Origin: DATLGB01 sp964242305
GTDB lineage: Bacteria > Actinomycetota > Thermoleophilia > Solirubrobacterales > Solirubrobacteraceae
Length of the DNA stretch: 64,000 nt
NCBI GenBank assembly: GCA_964242305.1
Contig: CAXTBB010000003.1
Span: forward strand, 127,339 to 191,338
Direction: 5' to 3'
Position numbers and translations under genes: made by a program. The notes beneath the pieces were generated by a model, which was given only the letters and a program-made list of their open reading frames with translations, had not been told where the DNA came from and did not search any database. Below, one piece after another: positions 62,361 through 64,000 of the stretch (the first letter of the stretch is position 1; each line of letters begins with the position of its first letter).

Positions 62361-64000
62361 CTAGTCGAGCGCGCCAAGCGCGGCCCGGCAGCGCGCGGCG
62401 GTGGGCGCGCCGCCCGTCGCCTCGGCCTGGGCGAGGGCGGCCCCGAGCGCCGTCCGCGCCTGCGCCGTCTCCCCCAGCAAGGCGTGCAGGCGGCCACGGG
62501 TGAGGTCGACGGAGCCGGCGACGGCGATGTGGCCCATGGCCGCGATCGCGCCCGCGTACGGGTCCAGGTCGGTGAGCAGGCGCCGGGCGTGGGTGCTGAC
62601 GCCGGCGTCGGCGAGCGCCTCGCCGGCCAGCGTCGCGGCGGCGAGGGTCGACCAGATCCAGGGTCCGCGCGCCTCCAGCCAGGCGCTGACGTGCCGCTCC
62701 GCCGCGGCCGCGTCTCCCTGCGCGGCGGCGACCGCGGCCGCCCACGCGAGCGGCTCCACGATGCCGTCGATCTCGGCGTCGGCGAGCGTGCCGAGCTCGC
62801 GGCGGGCGCTGGCCTCCGCGGCGAGCGCGCTGCCGCGGTAGAAGATCTCCGACGTCGGGTGCAGCCGCGCGGCGATCGCGGTGCAGCGCTCGACCTCGCC
62901 GAAGTCCCCCGTCCACAGCGCGAGCACGACCTCCAGCCAGCGCAGCTGCACGCGCACGGTGGGCTGGCGTTCGACGTCGGACTCCGTGATGGCCAGGCGG
63001 GCCTGCTCGCGGGCGGCGTCGACGCGGCCGAGCGCCAGCAGGGCCAGGCACACGACGGAGCGCGCGATGGCCGCGTCCTCGCGGGTGTGCGGGAGGGCGA
63101 GGAAGCGCTCGAACAGCGCCACGGACCCCTCGGCGTGCGGGGCCACGCCCGAGCGCAGGACGAGGCGGCCGAGGATCGCGTCGGCCAGCAGCGCGGGGTC
63201 GCCGCTCTCCTCGGCGAGGACGACGGCGCGCTGGGTGCGGTCGTCGGCGACCGCGGCGTCGATGTAGGTGTGGCCGACCCCGAGCGCGGCCAGCCAGCGC
63301 ACGTGGGCGTCGGGGTCCGGCGCCACGAAGGCCTCCAGGCTGGCCAGGCGCTCGACCACCGAGCGTGGGTCGCGCAGCACCGGCCACGGCCACGGCCAGG
63401 CGCCGTGGCTGCGCAGCAGGGCGGAGCTCAGGCGGCCGACCGTCGTCGTCCGGCCGGCGCGGGCGGCGTCGAGCAGCGCGCTCTCCACCACGTCGAGGAC
63501 GGTCTGGCCGCGGCCGCCCTTGGCCAGCGCGGCGACATGGGCGACCAGCAGCTCGTCGCGCTCGGTCGCGGGTCCGGAGACGGTGGCGCCGTCGAACGCG
63601 CGCAAGGCCGCCGACCACCAGCCCGCCGCCGTCTCGAAGTCGAAGCGCCCTTCCGCCACTTCGGCGGCGGCCCGGCAGGCGTCGAGGACCTCCGCCGGCT
63701 CGACGGCCCCGAGCGCGGCGACCAGGTGCCCGGCCCGGCGGCTGATGCGGTCGCCGTCCGTCGCGCCCGCCAGCGCGCCGGCGGCCTGGGCGTGGATGCG
63801 GCGGCGGCGGGACGGGCGCAGGCCCGCGAGGACCTCGTCGCGCAGCAGGCCGTGCGTGAAGGCGTAGCCGGTGGTCTGGGCGGAGGGGACGACGATGTGC
63901 TCGTCGGCGGCCTCGTCGAGGCGGTCGGTGGCCTCGTCGAGCGCCACGCCGGCGGCGGCGGCGACGAGCGGCAGGTCCACCTCGTCGCCCAGCACCGCTG
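62361..64000 (-). CDS. C-terminal part of a large AAA/TPR transcriptional regulator (5' end outside window)
   Basis: At least 546 codons, continuing beyond the right edge. The visible start, VLGDEVDLPLVAAAAGVALD, and FTHGLLRDEVLAGLRPSRRR are the winged segment after the ATPase domain of LuxR/AfsR/BTAD-type STAND regulators (A-LG-x-FDL and H-LLRE motifs). The remaining 400 residues are helical tetratricopeptide-like repeats rich in Ala/Leu (AAGWWSAALRAFDGA, GDPALLADAILGRLVLRSGV). No C-terminal LuxR HTH is present, so any DNA-binding domain must be N-terminal (BTAD type) or missing. The ligand is unknown. Confidence 0.75.
   Translation of the reverse strand, partial: AVLGDEVDLPLVAAAAGVALDEATDRLDEAADEHIVVPSAQTTGYAFTHGLLRDEVLAGLRPSRRRRIHAQAAGALAGATDGDRISRRAGHLVAALGAVEPAEVLDACRAAAEVAEGRFDFETAAGWWSAALRAFDGATVSGPATERDELLVAHVAALAKGGRGQTVLDVVESALLDAARAGRTTTVGRLSSALLRSHGAWPWPWPVLRDPRSVVERLASLEAFVAPDPDAHVRWLAALGVGHTYIDAAVADDRTQRAVVLAEESGDPALLADAILGRLVLRSGVAPHAEGSVALFERFLALPHTREDAAIARSVVCLALLALGRVDAAREQARLAITESDVERQPTVRVQLRWLEVVLALWTGDFGEVERCTAIAARLHPTSEIFYRGSALAAEASARRELGTLADAEIDGIVEPLAWAAAVAAAQGDAAAAERHVSAWLEARGPWIWSTLAAATLAGEALADAGVSTHARRLLTDLDPYAGAIAAMGHIAVAGSVDLTRGRLHALLGETAQARTALGAALAQAEATGGAPTAARCRAALGALD

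Overview
The window comes from a very GC-rich, mostly third-position-G/C bacterial chromosome. Three things point to an actinobacterium: a complete eight-gene mce/yrbE lipid-transport operon, a zinc-form ribosomal protein S4, and secreted PASTA and Tim44-like proteins. The lineage is probably Thermoleophilia (Solirubrobacterales-like); that rank is inferred from gene content, not shown by any rRNA. No rRNA, insertion sequence, prophage, CRISPR array or replication origin was seen. There is one tRNA (Pro, CGG) and one 10-N scaffold gap inside an acyl-CoA ligase.

Layout. 0-3.4 kb (+): end of a biotin carrier protein, a methylmalonyl-CoA-decarboxylase-like crotonase, an M74-like peptidase and gamma-glutamyltransferase. 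3.3-9.4 kb: a TetR/hydrolase pair with a palindromic operator, an alpha-oxoamine-synthase homologue without its PLP lysine, a HugZ-like protein, a membrane spermidine-synthase homologue, rubredoxin and a NUDIX hydrolase. 9.4-11.8 kb: a sigma factor fused to a membrane anchor, then an amino-acid dehydrogenase. 11.8-15.4 kb: secreted proteins of unknown role, with a roughly 850-base gap that holds no convincing gene. 15.4-19.9 kb (-): MBL hydrolase, PQQ sugar dehydrogenase, a presenilin-like/Tim44 fusion and an acetyltransferase. 20-24.9 kb (+): an exported SBP56-like protein coupled to a CopC-CopD-binding-protein fusion. 24.9-35.3 kb: mce ATPase (+) meeting two YrbE permeases and six Mce proteins (-) head-on. 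35.4-39.4 kb: regulators, thiolase, Ogt and ArsR. 39.4-42.1 kb (+): a compact cassette made of a 34-codon ORF, a glutamine-amidotransferase-like protein without its catalytic cysteine, a pyruvyl transferase and a polysaccharide deacetylase. The same promoter-like motif stands at both ends, and a candidate small RNA closes it. 42.1-48 kb (-): formylglycine-generating enzyme homologue, lipoprotein, phosphoesterase with a collagen-like tail, tRNA-Pro and a second membrane-anchored sigma factor. 48-54.4 kb: acyl-CoA ligase, a mannitol-dehydrogenase remnant, sugar transporter, patatin and PBP4. 54.4-61 kb (-): rpmJ-rpsM-rpsK-rpsD-rpoA-rplQ-truA-surE-ligA. 61-64 kb (-): a beta-propeller/PASTA protein and the C-terminal part of a large regulator.

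Genes are tightly packed, with many 4-base start/stop overlaps (ATGA, GTGA). Several genes appear to begin at CTG, and several starts lie 6-8 bases after a TANNNT box, as expected for leaderless mRNAs. A theme of the window is enzyme homologues missing key residues and unusual domain fusions at the cell envelope.
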